Program-made: the position numbers and the translations under genes | Shown here: positions 61,690 to 64,000 of the stretch, piece by piece | Numbering within the stretch: position 1 is the stretch's first letter | Layout of the letters: each line of letters opens with the position of its first letter | Notes under the pieces: generated by a model | What the model was told of the DNA's origin: nothing | Seen by the model: only the letters and a program-made list of their open reading frames with translations | Databases searched by the model: none | NCBI GenBank assembly: GCA_933822405.4 | Contig: CAKOGP040001925.1 | Span: forward strand, 50,726-114,725 | Origin: Cylindrotheca closterium | Lineage: Eukaryota; Bacillariophyta; Bacillariophyceae; Bacillariales; Bacillariaceae | DNA length: 64,000 nt | Reading direction: 5' to 3'

Positions 61690-62102
61690 GAAATTTGTTC
61701 TTTCCCCTATGTCTGATTGGTATTCCTTTGGCATTTTCAATTTGGTGAAATTGTAGTACCGGTAATGACCTGCGATTTTTATTTTTCAAATCTCTCATTC
61801 ACTGCAATTATTTTTTATTGTATTTTATTCTCTGCCTGCGACATATACGCGTACCGGTAGGTACTGCGTACCGCATACTTTATCATTTCAGTCGCCGCAT
61901 AGTTAGACGCAAATGGCTTTGCGAATCAAAAGATTTATGACTGCACGTGTACGTGCGTGTTCGACTATTTCCACGAAATCGCCACATCTGACGACCGCAG
62001 TAGTGTCTGTTCAGAAGCTCCTGCTCAACACCTTTCCAAGCGTGTAAAGGTCATAAACACAACTCGTACATATAGTGCCTCCACATCCACAGCAAGTTCA
62101 CT
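61690..62102. other. Intergenic between tandem paralogues
   Basis: TACCGGTA occurs at 61757-61764 and 61852-61859. No gene seen. Confidence 0.45.
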
Positions 62103-64000
62103 ATGTCCTCCTTTGGTGAGATCCGAAAATCGTTGTCTCTTTCAATGAAAGGAAAAGAAAATCCATTGCATTTGAATGGCACAGAGGAGTCTTCTTCTCT
62201 GAGCAGTAACGGAAACGATTTCTGCCCGTCACATTCACCGACCCAGAAGAGGCTTTCGCTCTCCGGGAATGAAAGGGGAAAAAAGGATAGGGTCAGCATG
62301 TCGATGAAAAGGTTTCGCAAGTCATTCAGTGCCGGCATAAAGCTAAACTACAATAAGAGAGATGAGAGCAATATTGACGAAATCAAAACCAGCAGCCGTC
62401 CTCAAAAGAAAGTGCTAGATGTGCGAAGACAATCCTTGCTAGAGCGACAGGATCAGTTGATTTCAGAGGTATTACCAGAAGTCAAGGAGAAGAGACGCAG
62501 CAAGAAGAAATCAAGGGCGTCCTTGTTGGATGACGGAGACAGCCCAGTGGACTATGATACAGGGCCATCCGAACTGTCAAGTTCAAAAACTAAGAAAAAA
62601 AAGACCAGAAAGTCATCCTTGCAAGTTGTTCATGATGAATATGGCGAAAATGAACATCAATCAGATGAACCAGATGAAGGAAAAAGAACAGAAACGAAGC
62701 AGAAAAAGAAGAGAAAATCGGCCTTGACCGTCTCTCATGAGCAGTACAGCGAAAGCGCGCATGAACCAGATATGCGGGAGGTGGCTACTATTGAATCCAA
62801 GAAGAGAACGAAAAAGTCGAAACGGAAATCTTCCCTGCGGGTCGCCGAAGGATTGGAGGATGTGGAAAAACTTGATGACCAAGTGGAGCAGGCCAGTGGA
62901 GAAAAAGCAAGCAAGACGAAGAAGAAGAAGGAGCGGTCATCCAAAGTCTCTCACGATGCTGCTGCGGCAGTATTAGATTCGAGCCCAAAGAAGGGAAAGA
63001 ACAAACTGAAAAAGAAGAAAAAAAAGAGGAAGTCTGACTTCACCTCATCACTTCTCGATGATCTTGAGCTCGAGCTTGGTGGTACTAGTGAAGAAGATGG
63101 TGCAAGTATGAAGGCAAAAAGTCAAGACGAACAAACTACCGATTCCAGCGATAGTGCTCCCGAGATGAAGCACGACATGGACGACGCTAGTGGTCCGATG
63201 GAGAAATCATTCAAAAGCGATGAACTGATACCAACGCTGATTGAAGAGGAACCAAATGAACCAGAGGCACAAAGTCCTTACAAGAAACGCAATACTAATG
63301 GCGTCGAAGCTGAAACTACTAGGGAGATTGTCGAAAATGCTAGTGGAACCATGGCTGCTGTAACCAATGAGGAAGAAGACGAAGAAGAGCACGGCCAGAC
63401 CACAAAAGAGGGAGGACCAAATCTACCGGAAGGAGAAAGTTACCAGGAAGAAGCGGAGAATGGAGCTGAAGAGTTGGAGGAAAAAAGAGAAGCATCATTT
63501 GAAGATGAGAAATCCAATTCCGCAATAGAAAAGCAATTCTTCATTCGAAGCTCAAGTCTATTAAATGAGACAAACGCACACGCATTGTCTCTTATCTATG
63601 GAACATCTGAGTCTGAGTCTGATGATTTTGATGACGATGACGATACTACCAATACAGACAAAAACATAAATCCATGCACAGTGGAGTCGAAAGTTGAAGA
63701 CGCAGAGGTTGAAAATGATGGAAACATGAGAGCAGCTTCAGATCCATCAGACAGTCAAGCCATCAATGGAAGTCGCGATCATGCTGCATCGGAATTAGCA
63801 ACCAGTTTGGTTGGTTCGTCAGCAGTCAATGAAGTGGCAAATGATAGTGACAGTGAGTTTTGTGATGAAGAGCAAGAGGAATTTCAAGTCCTTATTGGCA
63901 CAACAGTGGAGGAACTTGGAAGTGATCGCGATCGTGGTGATGTGCATGAGGTACAAGAACACATTCAAGTTGACCATGTTTCGGCAGTTGGAGAGCTTGG
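62103..64000 (+). CDS. Lys-rich repeat protein, second paralogue, cut by the window end
   Basis: An ATG at 62103 opens a frame that runs without a stop to the end of the window (632 complete codons). The start (MSSFGEIRKSLS ... NERGKKDRVSMSMKRFRKSFSAG) is parallel to that of 59116-61689. Several KKKKKRKS or KTKKKKTRKSSLQV clusters follow, each next to a short Ser/Leu/acidic unit, then a Glu/Asp-rich part containing TSESESDDFDDDDD. Units such as AEGLEDVEKLDDQVEQASGE correspond to the paralogue's LEDVEARNPDQVEEAGGQ. The coiled coil of the paralogue would lie beyond the window. Confidence 0.8.
   Translation, partial: MSSFGEIRKSLSLSMKGKENPLHLNGTEESSSLSSNGNDFCPSHSPTQKRLSLSGNERGKKDRVSMSMKRFRKSFSAGIKLNYNKRDESNIDEIKTSSRPQKKVLDVRRQSLLERQDQLISEVLPEVKEKRRSKKKSRASLLDDGDSPVDYDTGPSELSSSKTKKKKTRKSSLQVVHDEYGENEHQSDEPDEGKRTETKQKKKRKSALTVSHEQYSESAHEPDMREVATIESKKRTKKSKRKSSLRVAEGLEDVEKLDDQVEQASGEKASKTKKKKERSSKVSHDAAAAVLDSSPKKGKNKLKKKKKKRKSDFTSSLLDDLELELGGTSEEDGASMKAKSQDEQTTDSSDSAPEMKHDMDDASGPMEKSFKSDELIPTLIEEEPNEPEAQSPYKKRNTNGVEAETTREIVENASGTMAAVTNEEEDEEEHGQTTKEGGPNLPEGESYQEEAENGAEELEEKREASFEDEKSNSAIEKQFFIRSSSLLNETNAHALSLIYGTSESESDDFDDDDDTTNTDKNINPCTVESKVEDAEVENDGNMRAASDPSDSQAINGSRDHAASELATSLVGSSAVNEVANDSDSEFCDEEQEEFQVLIGTTVEELGSDRDRGDVHEVQEHIQVDHVSAVGEL

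Overview
The window reads as nuclear DNA of a stramenopile alga, most likely a raphid pennate diatom; the species is inferred, not proven. The reasons are: short GT-AG introns (83 to 151 bases in five genes); several diatom-type families, namely DUF285/BspA-like surface proteins with the SFNQDLSSWD repeat, BspA-type leucine-rich-repeat proteins and proteins with a GDNPSVGYG box; a protein with an AxA-F plastid presequence; a bestrophin; an ionotropic glutamate receptor; and gene-sparse spacers rich in microsatellites and in the palindrome TACCGGTA. No bacterial operons, rRNA, tRNA or CRISPR array were seen.

Layout. 1-5.5 kb: repeat-rich DNA, a secreted Cys-rich/PT-rich protein (1572-2402, minus) and an LRR protein (4608-5498). 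5.5-8.3 kb: little coding DNA, ending in a decayed GNAT acetyltransferase pseudogene. 8.9-16.7 kb: the most striking part, seven near-identical copies of a 156-residue protein that aligns by eye with group-1 truncated globins but lacks the expected haem-ligand residues. The copies are head-to-head or tail-to-tail and related by two overlapping inverted duplications. The intact GNAT gene follows at 17199-17846. 17.9-24.9 kb: a DUF285 surface protein, a second LRR protein, a broken RING-finger gene with TGA at its first zinc-ligand codon, and a two-exon bicupin with a plastid-type presequence. 25.3-29.3 kb: a cyclic-nucleotide-binding-domain/bestrophin fusion interrupted by one in-frame TGA, and a probable mitochondrial protein of unknown function.

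29.5-40.7 kb: a 955-residue Cys-rich receptor-like protein divergent from an ionotropic glutamate receptor, an internally duplicated helical protein, a ZIP metal transporter and a tail-anchored small protein. 41.3-47.2 kb: three minus-strand paralogues with a conserved C-terminal domain. 48.2-54.8 kb: an Asp-rich DUF285 surface protein and two tandem paralogous type I membrane proteins. 55.5-58.6 kb: a candidate 3.17-kb DNA transposon with 30-base terminal inverted repeats. 59.1-64.0 kb: two tandem Lys-rich low-complexity proteins, the second running off the window.

The genes do not form one pathway. Surface and adhesion proteins, membrane receptors and channels, and recent tandem families dominate. 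All domain names come from reading the translations by eye; no database search was run.
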